Below, piece by piece: positions 10,735 through 19,402 of a stretch of 43,008 nucleotides of DNA; positions within the stretch are counted from its first letter, which is position 1, and each line of letters starts with the position of its first letter. Below the pieces are notes generated by a model. The model was not told where the DNA came from. It saw only the letters and a list, made by a program, of their open reading frames with translations, and ran no database searches. The DNA comes from Akkermansiaceae bacterium (lineage in GTDB: Bacteria > Verrucomicrobiota > Verrucomicrobiia > Verrucomicrobiales > Akkermansiaceae), in the NCBI GenBank assembly GCA_021200315.1, contig JAJQGU010000021.1, forward strand, positions 1 to 43,008, in the 5' to 3' direction. Position numbers and translations under genes: made by a program.

Positions 10735-11745
10735 CTATTTCTCATATGGTTCAGGTTCAATTGGTTGGAAGATGTTCGGGGTCGGCGGCGCGGAGGTAAG
10801 GTGCATCCCGGAGGTTCCTTCCGTGTTCTCCAAGAATGTTCGATAGTCTTCCTCGGTGACAGGCACCCATACTTTTGTCCCTCGCGCCGATTTATTGCCG
10901 GTAACGAACACGGCTGCCTCCGAAGGGGAGTGGAATGAAGGAATATCCTCGGTCAGCGTCCGAGTCGGGCTTTTTGCCCACTTTTCTCTCATAGCGCACA
11001 AGTACTTACGTATCCCCGATTTCTTCCTCGTCTCGTCCTTGGCGTTCCAGGGAGCAATGGTGCTGCCTTTCAAAACAGTGTAGTGTTCCGAGGTCTCGTC
11101 TTTCTCGTAAAAAGCAACCACATGATATGTTTTATTTACTGTCTGCGACAGGCGGTGGAATGAGACCCTCTTTCCAGTAGGGGGTAGCGGTGGCGGAGTC
11201 GCTATAACCCCCTTTAGGGGATGAGGAGATTGAGGTATATTAAATATATCGCGTCCCAGAACTTTCATGAGCAATGGGACAGGTTTAATGAGCTCGTTCA
11301 GATTGTTCTCCCTATCTCTCGTCATGTAAGTCTCCTGTGGTTTGTTGACATTGGTGCGGATTTCTTCAGGCACTCGGTTGTAGAATTCGAGCTCCAAATA
11401 GTCCAATTGTGCATTATCGAGATCTTGTTTGAAATAATCAGTATTGATTGTGAGAAAGAAAACTTCCTTAAACCAATCCTTTTTGTCATCATGTTCTTCC
11501 ATTCGCTTGATGAAAGTTTTGTCTTTGGATCGTCTTCCAGCCTGTCCGACGTATGCTTTTAAACAGCCTTTTTCTTCTCCTATGAGAAAGTAGACGCCTG
11601 CTTGCTGGAACTCTTTCAAAGAAGTGTGCTGTTTCTGAATTGCTGTTCGTGGAATACGACAGAGCTTCCCTTCCCACTTAAAGTTTTCTCCTGTTATGGT
11701 AAATATATCAGCATCTTCATCTAAAGTAAGAGAGAATTTAAACAT
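10735..11745 (-). CDS. GIY-YIG nuclease-family protein with C-terminal DUF4357
   Basis: A 336-residue protein. The GIY-YIG fold is at about 50-130: GVYFLIGEEKG then AYVGQAGRRS, with basic FIKRMEEHD and the acidic YLELEFYNR. DUF4357 follows near 230-320: YTVLKGSTIAPWN, then FHSPSEAAVFVTG. This pairing is found in accessory and phage-defence-like loci; its substrate is not established. The Pro-rich linker near 195 separates the domains. Base composition is far lower in GC than the neighbours (19 of 60 at 11401-11460), suggesting recent acquisition. The start is ATG at 11745; a GTG at 11763 is possible. No partner methylase or mobile-element gene is seen nearby, only the frameshifted DUF4357 remnant 14 bases downstream. 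Confidence 0.85.
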   Translation of the reverse strand: MFKFSLTLDEDADIFTITGENFKWEGKLCRIPRTAIQKQHTSLKEFQQAGVYFLIGEEKGCLKAYVGQAGRRSKDKTFIKRMEEHDDKKDWFKEVFFLTINTDYFKQDLDNAQLDYLELEFYNRVPEEIRTNVNKPQETYMTRDRENNLNELIKPVPLLMKVLGRDIFNIPQSPHPLKGVIATPPPLPPTGKRVSFHRLSQTVNKTYHVVAFYEKDETSEHYTVLKGSTIAPWNAKDETRKKSGIRKYLCAMREKWAKSPTRTLTEDIPSFHSPSEAAVFVTGNKSARGTKVWVPVTEEDYRTFLENTEGTSGMHLTSAPPTPNIFQPIEPEPYEK

Positions 11746-11815
11746 GGCGATGGATACTAACACCCACGCTCCCTGATGTCAAACAGATTCGGCGGTTTCC
11801 GCCGCGGCGCGGCCT

Positions 11816-13297
11816 CTACACCTTTCTCCGGATCCACTTCTTGTCGATGACGAAGCGATAGAGCAGCAGAGTCTGCGCGACCATGTCAACGGAGAGCAGC
11901 ACCCAGATCCACGTGAGATTGAGCGTTTCGGGGGAGAAGTGGTTCCAGCACCAAAGCACGAAAAGGCGGAAGAAGCCCATCGAGCCATAGGTCACCCACA
12001 TGACGCGCCGCGTGTCGCCCGCTCCCCGCAGGGACATCTTCATCACGATGGCGGCGGCGAAGAACGGCTCGCAGAGCAGGAACACGCGCACCACGGGCAC
12101 GCCGGCCTCCAGCAGGTCGGAGGAATTCCCGGCGAAGATCTGCACAAAGAAGGCGGGGAAGATGAAGAACAGAACCCCCATGGCGCCCATGAAGCAGATG
12201 CTGTAGACGAGGCATCTGCGGATCACCTGAAAGGCGGTGCGCACGCTGCCGGCGCCGAGATGCAGCCCCACGAGCGAGGCGGAAGCCGTGCCGATGGCGA
12301 AGCCGGGCAGAAAACTGAGCGATTCGATGCGGATGGCGATGGTGTGCGCGCCGAACACGCCGTCGCCCAGGCGGCTGATCACCGAGAGACAGTAGAGCTG
12401 AATGGCCCACATGCCGAACACTTCGAAGGACTGCGGCAGCCCGATGTCGACGATGCGGCGTATCATGGAGAAATCGGGGCGGAAATCGGCGAGGGAGAGC
12501 CCGAGCTCGGGCGTGCCGCCGGGCGGGGATTCCTCGGCGGCCGGGGACGCCTGCGCGGCGCGGAGCCGCCGCCTCCGCCGGCGTTCGAGAAGGCACACCA
12601 GGATCAGCGCGGCCGCGGCGAAGCCGAGCGTCATGCCGATGGCCAGCCCTTCGATGGACATGCCGAAGCCATACACGAGCACGAGACTCGCCGCCATGTT
12701 CAGTCCGTCGGCTACGAGCATCATCATGAAAGGCAGGCGGGTGTCGCCTGCGCCGCGGAGGGCGGAATTCACGGCGAAGACGAGTCCGCTGAAGATGGCC
12801 GTGGGCGCGGCGGCGAAGACGAAACGCCGGGCGTAGTCCTGCGCCTCGGGCGTGAGGCGGAACACATCGCGCACGAGCGTGTCGGCGCTGAAGTACATCA
12901 CGAGAAAGGAGAGCGCCCCCACGACGAGGCCGAGCACGGCGGCTTGGTCGGCGGCATGCTGCGCTTCGCCGAAGCGCCGCGCTCCCGTCATGCGCGAAAC
13001 GATGGCCGTGGCGCCCATGCTCACCGCGCCCTGCATCACGAACCCGAGAAAGAAAATGCTGCCGATCGCGCCCATACCGGCGGCGATCTGGGTGGTCACT
13101 TCGCGCGGCGTGCCCATGTGGGTGGCGATGAACAGCGAGATCGAACTGGCGATGAAGCTCAGCACCTGTTCGAGCAGGGGCCAGAAGGCGATGGTCATGA
13201 TCTGCCGGGGCAGGCTCATGCCGGCGAGTCTGCCGGTCAGGCGCCCCCGCGACATGCCGGAGCGTATGGCTCCGTATCTGCCGTCTCCCGTGCTCAT
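11816..13297 (-). CDS. MATE-family efflux transporter
   Basis: A 493-residue inner-membrane protein with about twelve hydrophobic segments in two related halves. Each half carries the MATE signature ALRGAGDTR or SLRGAGDTR followed by a membrane helix. Family members export drugs, metabolites or lipids using Na+ or H+; the substrate cannot be told from sequence. An Arg-rich loop (ERRRRRRLR) and a charged linker near residues 235-275 separate the halves. The start is ATG at 13297, overlapping the menG stop as ATGA, so the two are translationally coupled. The longer open frame upstream is a shadow of menG. Confidence 0.92.
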   Translation of the reverse strand: MSTGDGRYGAIRSGMSRGRLTGRLAGMSLPRQIMTIAFWPLLEQVLSFIASSISLFIATHMGTPREVTTQIAAGMGAIGSIFFLGFVMQGAVSMGATAIVSRMTGARRFGEAQHAADQAAVLGLVVGALSFLVMYFSADTLVRDVFRLTPEAQDYARRFVFAAAPTAIFSGLVFAVNSALRGAGDTRLPFMMMLVADGLNMAASLVLVYGFGMSIEGLAIGMTLGFAAAALILVCLLERRRRRRLRAAQASPAAEESPPGGTPELGLSLADFRPDFSMIRRIVDIGLPQSFEVFGMWAIQLYCLSVISRLGDGVFGAHTIAIRIESLSFLPGFAIGTASASLVGLHLGAGSVRTAFQVIRRCLVYSICFMGAMGVLFFIFPAFFVQIFAGNSSDLLEAGVPVVRVFLLCEPFFAAAIVMKMSLRGAGDTRRVMWVTYGSMGFFRLFVLWCWNHFSPETLNLTWIWVLLSVDMVAQTLLLYRFVIDKKWIRRKV

Positions 13298-13977
13298 GGG
13301 GCGGGCTTGACGGCGGTGTAGATCGAGGCGACTCCCCGGCTGAGCGGCGTGCAGCGGGGCTCCCGGTAGCCGCAGCCGGCCAGCAGCGCGAGCATGGCCT
13401 CCCCCCGCGGAAATGCCTCGATGCTGTCGCCGAGGTAGGTGTACGCCCCGGGGTTCCCGGTCATCCAGCCGGCGGCGCGCGGCAGCACATGGTGCAGATA
13501 GAGTCTGTAGAGCTTCCCCCACCATCCCCGGGGCATGGAGAAGTCGAGCACCAGCAGTCGCCCGCCCGGCCTGATCACGCGGCGGAACTCATTCAGCGCA
13601 CATGTATAGTCCGCCATGTTGCGCAGGCCGAAGGCCACGGTGAGCACGTCGTAGGAGTCCGCGGCCATCGGGAGGTGCAGCGCGTCGGCCAGCACCAGGT
13701 TCTTCAGTCCGCGCCGGGCGGCTCTGTCGAGCATGGGGCGGCAGAAGTCCGTCCCCGTGATTTCCGCGCCGGGCAGGGCGCGGGAGAGCGCGAGCGCGAG
13801 ATCGCCCGTGCCGGTGGCCACGTCCAGAATGCGGCGCGGTTTCCATGGCGACACCATCCGGACGACGCGCCGGCGCCACAGGATGTCGATTCCCAGCGAG
13901 AGAAAGTGATTAGCGGCGGCATAGCGCGGCGCGATGCTCGAGAAGGCGGCGTGCACAAACTCCGGGTTCCGTTCCAT
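13294..13977 (-). CDS. menG: Demethylmenaquinone/ubiquinone methyltransferase
   Basis: A 227-residue class I SAM-dependent methyltransferase of the UbiE/MenG family, which adds the C-methyl group to demethylmenaquinone in the last step of menaquinone synthesis. Visible: the N-terminal FVHAAFSSIAPRYAAANHFLSLG segment (family signature YDxxNxxLSxG-like), SAM motif I DVATGTGDLALAL, TGTDFCRPML, and the VAFGLRNMADY region. Menaquinone rather than ubiquinone is inferred from the anaerobic genes elsewhere in the window. The downstream MATE gene overlaps it by four bases. No other men genes are present. Confidence 0.9.
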   Translation of the reverse strand: MERNPEFVHAAFSSIAPRYAAANHFLSLGIDILWRRRVVRMVSPWKPRRILDVATGTGDLALALSRALPGAEITGTDFCRPMLDRAARRGLKNLVLADALHLPMAADSYDVLTVAFGLRNMADYTCALNEFRRVIRPGGRLLVLDFSMPRGWWGKLYRLYLHHVLPRAAGWMTGNPGAYTYLGDSIEAFPRGEAMLALLAGCGYREPRCTPLSRGVASIYTAVKPAP

Positions 13978-14124
13978 GGCGGCGGGATTATGGGGCAGCG
14001 GGGGAGGAATGGCAAGCGCGGAAACGCCGCCGTGCGCCTCTTCGGACGGCGGGCGGTTCGAAGACGTGAAAAAAAGGCAGCCCCACCGGATGATGGAACT
14101 GCCCGGAACGCCTGTCGCGCGCGG

Positions 14125-14892
14125 TCAGCATGCGGCTCTGATGATGGCGGCGAAGCTGTCCGGCTTGAGGCCGGCGCCGCCGATGAGCCCCCCGTCTATA
14201 TCGGGCTGAGCCATGAGTTCGAGAGCGTTGTCGGGTTTCATCGAGCCGCCGTATTGAATGCGGATCTTTTCGGCGGTCTCCCGGCCGAAGGAGTCGGCGA
14301 GCACGCTGCGCACGAAGGCGTGAGCCTCCTGTGCCTGCCGGGCGGTGGCGGTGCGGCCGGTGCCGATGGCCCAGACCGGCTCGTAGGCGATCACCACGGA
14401 GGCGGCCTGTTCGGGGGCGAGCCCCGCGAGCCCCTCCGTCACCTGAGTCCGGAGGACGCTTTCAAGCTGTCCGCCGTCGCGCTGCTCCAAGGTTTCCCCG
14501 ATGCAGTGAATCGGCGTGAGGCCGGCGGCGAGCGCCTTTTTGATCTTGCCGTTGATGAAGGAATCGGTCTCCCCGTAGTACCGGCGGCGTTCGCTGTGGC
14601 CGAGCACCACATACCTGACGCCCAGCTCCGCGAGCATCGCCGTGGAGACTTCGCCGGTGTAGGCTCCGTTGTCCCGGTCGGAGCAGTTCTGCGCCCCCAC
14701 GCCCACACAGGAGCACCCGCCGAGGGCATCCATGACGGCGGGGATGGTGACGAAGGGCGGCACGAGCACTTTCTCGACGTGCGAGCCGTCGAACGCGGCG
14801 AGCTCTTTCCGGAACCCCGCCAGGTATTCCCTGGCTTCGGCGGGCCCCATGTTCATTTTCCAATTGGCGGCAATAATCGGTTTGCGAGACAT
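14125..14892 (-). CDS. tpiA: Triosephosphate isomerase
   Basis: This 255-residue TIM-barrel enzyme interconverts dihydroxyacetone phosphate and glyceraldehyde 3-phosphate in glycolysis. The catalytic residues are all visible: Asn-Trp-Lys in AANWKMN, His in VLGHSERR, Glu in AYEPVWAIGTG, and the phosphate-binding IQYGGSMKP and GGLIGGAGL loops. The start MSRKPIIAANWK is the usual N-terminus; the longer open frame reaching to 15324 is non-coding GC-rich shadow. It appears to stand alone, with a possible promoter and palindromic operator about 140 bases upstream. Confidence 0.97.
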   Translation of the reverse strand: MSRKPIIAANWKMNMGPAEAREYLAGFRKELAAFDGSHVEKVLVPPFVTIPAVMDALGGCSCVGVGAQNCSDRDNGAYTGEVSTAMLAELGVRYVVLGHSERRRYYGETDSFINGKIKKALAAGLTPIHCIGETLEQRDGGQLESVLRTQVTEGLAGLAPEQAASVVIAYEPVWAIGTGRTATARQAQEAHAFVRSVLADSFGRETAEKIRIQYGGSMKPDNALELMAQPDIDGGLIGGAGLKPDSFAAIIRAAC

Positions 14893-15209
14893 AATTTCTG
14901 ATTGCGTGATGATGCGGATGCGCCGAGCATGCTCCTGTTCCGCCGCGAAGTCAAGGAGAATGTGGCGGCTCTGCAAAAGCCCCTCTCCTTCCGCTGCGCC
15001 CGCCCCGCCTCTCCCGCGTCCGCCTGCGGAGAATTGCCACCGCATTTTAAATGCGATGTCAATCTGAAAAAGCGTCTCCGCCTGATATTCCCTCGGGAAA
15101 ACGGGCGAACCGCGCCTGCCTCCCGCGTACGCGGCGTTCCCCCCTTCCATGATCGGGAGCCACCCAGCCTTCCCCGCCGCCGAAGGAGCACTCCGCCCCG
15201 TGCCGCCGC
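14893..15209. other. Intergenic region between the rhomboid gene and tpiA
   Basis: These 317 bases hold no gene I can support. The only signals are the candidate tpiA promoter and the inverted repeat at 15041-15055. The steep fall in GC content of the window begins around here. Confidence 0.6.
15034..15062 (-). promoter_or_regulatory. Candidate tpiA promoter with palindrome in the spacer
   Basis: On the minus strand a perfect -35 TTGACA (15062-15057) is followed by an inverted repeat (cgcattt-t-aaatgcg on the plus strand, 15041-15055) and then a poor -10 (TGGCAA or GGCAAT, spacer 17 or 18). The palindrome would lie exactly between the two boxes, where a dimeric repressor or a MerR-type activator could bind. 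Sequence inspection only. Confidence 0.35.
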
Positions 15210-15878
15210 TCAAAAAGGCTCCTTTCCCCAGTACGGATAAAGCCACATCAGCGCGGCTCCCATAATCATGCCGCCCAAGTGACCGGCTTCGCCGCCGGCG
15301 TTCTCCCAATTGAAGAGAATCCACATCACGGCCACCCCCAACACGAACAGCACCAGTGTGCGCACGGCCACGTTAACGGGCGGTATCAGCAATTGCACCC
15401 GGGCATAGGGGAATAAAAAAGCAGTAGCCACCAAGACTCCGTAGATCGAAGCCGAGGCGCCCACCAACGGCACCATCCGCCACCATTCTCCAAAGAAGCC
15501 CATACCTCCGAGAAGGCTATAAAACAATGCGCCCGCCACGCCGCAAAGCAGATAGTACGCCAGGAAGCGTCCCGTGCCGAAACGGGAGGCCACGGCGCCT
15601 CCAAATACATGCAGCGCAATCATGTTGAATAATAAATGGCCTAAATTCGCATGCAGGAACTGATAAGAAACGAGACGGCAGAATTGATGTTCATCAAAAC
15701 ACGTGTAATAGCTGTAAGCGCCATACACCTCAAGCACGGGCGTGGGCACACCCTGAGGTGTAGGGACGCCACAAAAAGCCGGTATTCTGGTATTGTCAAA
15801 TAACCCGACCAGATAAACGACCACATTGATCAATATCAGAGCGCCGACAACATCCCTTCTGTTCCGCATCATGGACAT
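15210..15878 (-). CDS. Rhomboid-family intramembrane serine protease
   Basis: A 222-residue inner-membrane protein with about six transmembrane segments. The rhomboid catalytic dyad is visible: Ser in GASASIYG (family GASG/GASA) and His in AGHLGGMIMG, plus the HANLGHLLFNM segment that supplies the oxyanion site (family HxxxxHxxxN). The first periplasmic loop is long (about 30-70) and carries two cysteines. Rhomboids cut membrane-protein substrates; the substrate is unknown. Start MSMMRNRR; a start at the third or fourth Met is equally possible. It is divergent from the rpiB-glyA gene, sharing a 174-base intergenic region. Confidence 0.92.
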   Translation of the reverse strand: MSMMRNRRDVVGALILINVVVYLVGLFDNTRIPAFCGVPTPQGVPTPVLEVYGAYSYYTCFDEHQFCRLVSYQFLHANLGHLLFNMIALHVFGGAVASRFGTGRFLAYYLLCGVAGALFYSLLGGMGFFGEWWRMVPLVGASASIYGVLVATAFLFPYARVQLLIPPVNVAVRTLVLFVLGVAVMWILFNWENAGGEAGHLGGMIMGAALMWLYPYWGKEPF

Positions 15879-16028
15879 TTCCCACAGGGGATACTCTCCT
15901 TTTCATTCGGATTCAAGAATTGTCTGCGTCACCCGGCTTCAAACCTCCCCATGAATGCCGAAGAGTCCCATTTTGCGCGCGGGGAACTGATAAGGCTTGC
16001 TGGAGAGAAAGGGACATGGTAGGATCTC

Positions 16029-16043
16029 GCGGCACTTTGCCGC
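16029..16043 (+). promoter_or_regulatory. Hairpin just upstream of the rpiB-glyA start
   Basis: A perfect 6-bp stem (gcggca, loop ctt, tgccgc) sits nine bases before the start codon. The nearest Shine-Dalgarno-like AGGA (16021-16024) is on the far side of the hairpin, about 28 bases from the ATG. Folding would bring it to roughly 13 bases. Function is inference. Confidence 0.4.
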
Positions 16044-16052
16044 AAAGTTGAC

Positions 16053-17738
16053 ATGGACACCAAATTTCGAATCTCCATCGGGGCGGATCACGCCGGCGTA
16101 GTCTTGAAGGAAATGATCGTAGAACTGCTTCGCGACTGGGGGCACCAAGTGCACGACGTCGGCACGGATTCAAAGGCATCCTGCGATTACCCGGATTTTG
16201 CCAATGCCGTGGCGAAGGACATCGTGGACGGCCGCAGCGACAGGGGCGTGCTGATTTGCCGCACAGGCATCGGCATGTGTATGGCGGCCAATCGCTGGTC
16301 CGGAATCCGCGCGGCTGTGTGCCGCACGCCGCAGGCGGCGATCATATCCCGCCATCACAATGACTCCAACGTGCTGTGCATCGGCGCGTCCTTCGTGTCT
16401 TCCGATGAGGCCGGCGAACTGCTCGAAGCATGGCTGCACGCCGATTTTGAACAAGGGCGCCATGTGCGCCGCCTGATCAAGGCATCCGGCAGCCCTCTGG
16501 CGGCGAGCGATCCTGAATTGGCGGCTCTGATCGGCGAAGAGGAGCAGCGCCAGATCAATAACATCGAGCTCATCGCCTCGGAAAATTTTGCCTCACGCGC
16601 CGTACGCGAAGCCCAAGGCTCGGTGCTCACCAACAAATACGCCGAAGGCTACCCCGGCAAACGCTGGTACGGAGGCTGTGAAGCGGTCGACAAGGTGGAA
16701 CGCCTCGCCATCGACCGAGCCAGGGTTCTCTTCGGGGGAGAGCACATCAACGTACAGCCCCACTCGGGCTCCCAAGCCAACATGGCCGTATATTTCTCCT
16801 CATTGAAACCGGGAGACACCATCATGACCATGAACCTCTCTCATGGCGGCCACCTCACGCACGGCAATCCCGCCAATTTCTCGGGCAAGCTCTACAATGT
16901 AGTACATTACGGAGTTTCAGAAGAAACGGAAAGGATCGATTATGACGCTCTCGAAAAGCTGGCTTTCGAAGTAAGCCCCCGCATGATCACGGCCGGCGCC
17001 AGCGCGTATTCGCGCACGATCGACTTTGAACGCATGGCGGCCATCGCCAAGGCATGCGGCGCCCTTCTCTTCGTGGATATGGCTCACATAGCCGGTCTCG
17101 TGGCCGCCGGAATGCATCCATCCCCCGTGCCCTACGCTGATTTCGTGAGCACCACGACGCACAAATCGCTGCGCGGCCCGCGCGGCGGCATGGTGATATG
17201 CAGGGAACAGTACGCCAAGAAGCTTGACGCCGCCGTCTTCCCGGGGATGCAGGGCGGCCCCCTGATGCATGTGATTGCCGCCAAGGCCGCCTGCTTCGGC
17301 GAGGCACTGAGGCTGGAATTCAAGGATTATCAACGGCAGATCGTCGCAAACGCCGCGGCCATGGCCTCCAAGATGGCGAGCCTCGGTTTCCGCATTGTGG
17401 CCGGAGGAACGGATAACCACCTGTTCATGGTCGATCTCCGCAACAAAGGCATCAACGGCGCGGACGCCCAAACAGCCTTGGACAAAGTGGGCATCACTGT
17501 CAACAAGAACGCCATTCCGTTCGATTCCGGCACGCCGATGAAGCCCTCCGGCATCCGCATCGGCACGCCTGCCGTGACGACTCGAGGCATGAAAGAGGCC
17601 GATGTCGAGCTGGTGGCCGAATTCATTTCGCGGGCTCTCGCCATTTTCGCTGCCCAACAAGTGCGTGAAGATGAAAGCGCCTATGCTTCCCTTCGGGCGG
17701 AAGTGCTCGAATTCAACAGATCTTTTCCAACGCCCTAG
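16053..17738 (+). CDS. Fusion of ribose-5-phosphate isomerase B and serine hydroxymethyltransferase
   Basis: One uninterrupted 561-residue frame joins two enzymes. Residues 1-145 are RpiB: GADHAG near the N-terminus, LICRTGIGM with the catalytic-type cysteine (the usual CGTG reads CRTG), and [13 protein letters not shown]. Residues from about 150 to 561 are a full-length Gly[26 protein letters not shown], the PLP lysine K371 in [14 protein letters not shown], and the C-terminal [12 protein letters not shown]. The first would interconvert ribose and ribulose 5-phosphate; the second makes glycine and methylene-tetrahydrofolate from serine. The join (about 146-152) has no stop or spacer of length. 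Both precursors feed purine synthesis. ATG start at 16053. A terminator lies 24 bases after the stop. Confidence 0.93.
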   Translation: MDTKFRISIGADHAGVVLKEMIVELLRDWGHQVHDVGTDSKASCDYPDFANAVAKDIVDGRSDRGVLICRTGIGMCMAANRWSGIRAAVCRTPQAAIISRHHNDSNVLCIGASFVSSDEAGELLEAWLHADFEQGRHVRRLIKASGSPLAASDPELAALIGEEEQRQINNIELIASENFASRAVREAQGSVLTNKYAEGYPGKRWYGGCEAVDKVERLAIDRARVLFGGEHINVQPHSGSQANMAVYFSSLKPGDTIMTMNLSHGGHLTHGNPANFSGKLYNVVHYGVSEETERIDYDALEKLAFEVSPRMITAGASAYSRTIDFERMAAIAKACGALLFVDMAHIAGLVAAGMHPSPVPYADFVSTTTHKSLRGPRGGMVICREQYAKKLDAAVFPGMQGGPLMHVIAAKAACFGEALRLEFKDYQRQIVANAAAMASKMASLGFRIVAGGTDNHLFMVDLRNKGINGADAQTALDKVGITVNKNAIPFDSGTPMKPSGIRIGTPAVTTRGMKEADVELVAEFISRALAIFAAQQVREDESAYASLRAEVLEFNRSFPTP

Positions 17739-17762
17739 GCGTCAGTCACAGACCGCGCACTT

Positions 17763-17797
17763 CCCGTCCTTCCCTCCTTGAAGGGCGGGAGGTCTTT
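17763..17797 (+). terminator. Rho-independent terminator after rpiB-glyA
   Basis: Ten-base arms (cccgtccttc and gaagggcggg, one G-T pair) enclose a 7-base loop and are followed by aggtctttt. It lies between the fusion gene and the TatD gene, so the latter probably has its own promoter or relies on read-through. Confidence 0.7.
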
Positions 17798-17805
17798 TCT
17801 CTGCC

Positions 17806-18429
17806 ATGCCCTCCTGCATCGATTACCACACACACATGCCCCACCCGGGCGGAGGGTATTTGTGCACAACGCGCCGCGAAGAATGGGACGCAGCCGCCGG
17901 GGAAGAGAGAATGATCCCCTGTTTAGGCGTTCATCCATGGTATGCGGCACAGCATAAGCCTGTACAGATTTTCCGCGACTTGGAGCTGTTCCTCGGGCGA
18001 TACCCGCGCGCGCAGGTGGGCGAAAGCGGCCTCGATGACTCGAAGCGTGCAAAAAGCTCTCTCGCGCTGCAAATGGAATTTCTGGAATTGCATGCCGACG
18101 CGGCCATGCATCACAAACGCCTGCTCCAACTTCACGGAGCCGGAGCCTGGGGAAAACTGCTCGAATGGGCAAAAAGGCGTGCGAAACTGGGCACCCTGCC
18201 TTCCCTGCACCTCCACGCATGGAACGGCTCTCCGGAACTGGCAGGAGAATTTCTCAGGCTGGGCGCCTCGTTTTCCCTGGGGCCGCGTGAATGGCACTCC
18301 CCCGGTGCCCAGAGAAAATACGGCATCCAGATGATCGGCCGCCTCTTCCCCGAGAGCGACGACAAGCCGGAGACCTGGCCCGAAAGCCTGAGTCTCTGGG
18401 AGGCATGGCGGAACCGCAGGGATGCATAG
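17806..18429 (+). CDS. TatD-family metal-dependent hydrolase
   Basis: A 207-residue member of the compact TatD type, shorter than the usual 255-265 residues. The metal-ligand positions are all recognisable: HTH in IDYHTHMP near the N-terminus, CLGVHPWY, Glu in GESGLD, His in LLQLHGAG, His in SLHLHAW, and Asp in PESDDKP. TatD enzymes are Mg2+-dependent 3'-5' nucleases or D-aminoacyl hydrolases; the exact substrate is not clear. The start codon is ATG at 17806, eight bases after the T-run of the preceding terminator. It is convergent with the UDP-xylose synthase gene, whose stop lies 15 bases beyond its own. Confidence 0.8.
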   Translation: MPSCIDYHTHMPHPGGGYLCTTRREEWDAAAGEERMIPCLGVHPWYAAQHKPVQIFRDLELFLGRYPRAQVGESGLDDSKRAKSSLALQMEFLELHADAAMHHKRLLQLHGAGAWGKLLEWAKRRAKLGTLPSLHLHAWNGSPELAGEFLRLGASFSLGPREWHSPGAQRKYGIQMIGRLFPESDDKPETWPESLSLWEAWRNRRDA

Positions 18430-18444
18430 GCCGGTGCCCGCACC

Positions 18445-19395
18445 TCATGCGGATGCAATTTCACCGCGGAAATATGCGATGGTTCTATCGAGCCCTTCGT
18501 CCAGCTGAATTCTGGGGGACCACCCCAACTCCCTTTGAGCCAGGGAAATATCAGGTCTTCTCTGAGTGGGGTCGTCCAACGGCAATTCCCGATAGACAAG
18601 TTTCGAGCCATGCGGAACGCGGGCAAGCACCTTTTCGGCCAGCTCACGGATGGTGAACTCACCGGGATTCCCCGTATTCACCGGGCCGGTAAACCCTTGG
18701 CGCGAGGCCATCATGCGCATCATCGCTTCAATGAGATCATCCACATAGCAGAAGGAGCGCGTCTGGCTGCCGTCGCCATAGAGGGTGAGATCTTCCCCCC
18801 TCAGCGCCTGGCAAATCAGATTGCTCACCACCCGTCCGTCCGCGGGGTTCATTCTGGGGCCATAGGTGTTGAAGATGCGAATCACTTTAATATCGACGCC
18901 TTCCTGACGGTGATAATCAAAAAAGAGGGATTCCGCACAGCGCTTCCCCTCATCATAGCAGGCGCGAATGCCGATGGGATTCACATTGCCCCGATAAGTC
19001 TCGACCTGAGGGTGGACGCGGGGCTCCCCGTACACTTCGGATGTGGAAGCCTGAAGAATGGTGGCTCCATGTTCCCTGGCCAGTTCGAGCATATTCAGCG
19101 CGCCCAGCACGCAGGTCTTCGTGGTCATCACGGAAGCCTTGCCCTGATAAAAGGGCGGCGACGCCGGACATGCCAGATTGTATATCTGTTCAACCCGGCA
19201 GCCGGGATCAAACGGTTCGATCACATCGTGCTCGACGAAGCGGAAATTCGGATTCCCCAACAGGGATTCAATATTTTTCACGCGTCCGGTGTAATTGTTG
19301 TCCACGCATACGACGGCGTTTCCCTCGCAAATAAGGCGTTCGCACAGATTGGAGCCCAAGAACCCCGTACCGCCCGTGACAAGTATTGTCTTCAT
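18445..19395 (-). CDS. uxs: UDP-glucuronate decarboxylase (UDP-xylose synthase)
   Basis: This 316-residue short-chain dehydrogenase would convert UDP-glucuronate to UDP-xylose, a glycan precursor. It shows the Rossmann motif [10 protein letters not shown], the family-specific [11 protein letters not shown] segment, the catalytic TSE and YDEGK motif (Tyr and Lys in [11 protein letters not shown]), [10 protein letters not shown], and [13 protein letters not shown] with [10 protein letters not shown]. These are more typical of UXS than of other NAD-dependent sugar epimerases. No membrane anchor is present, so it is cytosolic. It starts 7 bases after the stop of the FAH-family gene and is probably co-transcribed with it. 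Confidence 0.92.
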   Translation of the reverse strand: MKTILVTGGTGFLGSNLCERLICEGNAVVCVDNNYTGRVKNIESLLGNPNFRFVEHDVIEPFDPGCRVEQIYNLACPASPPFYQGKASVMTTKTCVLGALNMLELAREHGATILQASTSEVYGEPRVHPQVETYRGNVNPIGIRACYDEGKRCAESLFFDYHRQEGVDIKVIRIFNTYGPRMNPADGRVVSNLICQALRGEDLTLYGDGSQTRSFCYVDDLIEAMMRMMASRQGFTGPVNTGNPGEFTIRELAEKVLARVPHGSKLVYRELPLDDPTQRRPDISLAQRELGWSPRIQLDEGLDRTIAYFRGEIASA

Positions 19396-19402
19396 TATTC
19401 TT

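Noticed and set aside
11939..13321. Long plus-strand frame rich in His, Glu and Gly
   Set aside because: Antisense shadow of the MATE gene; composition explained by reverse reading of hydrophobic codons.
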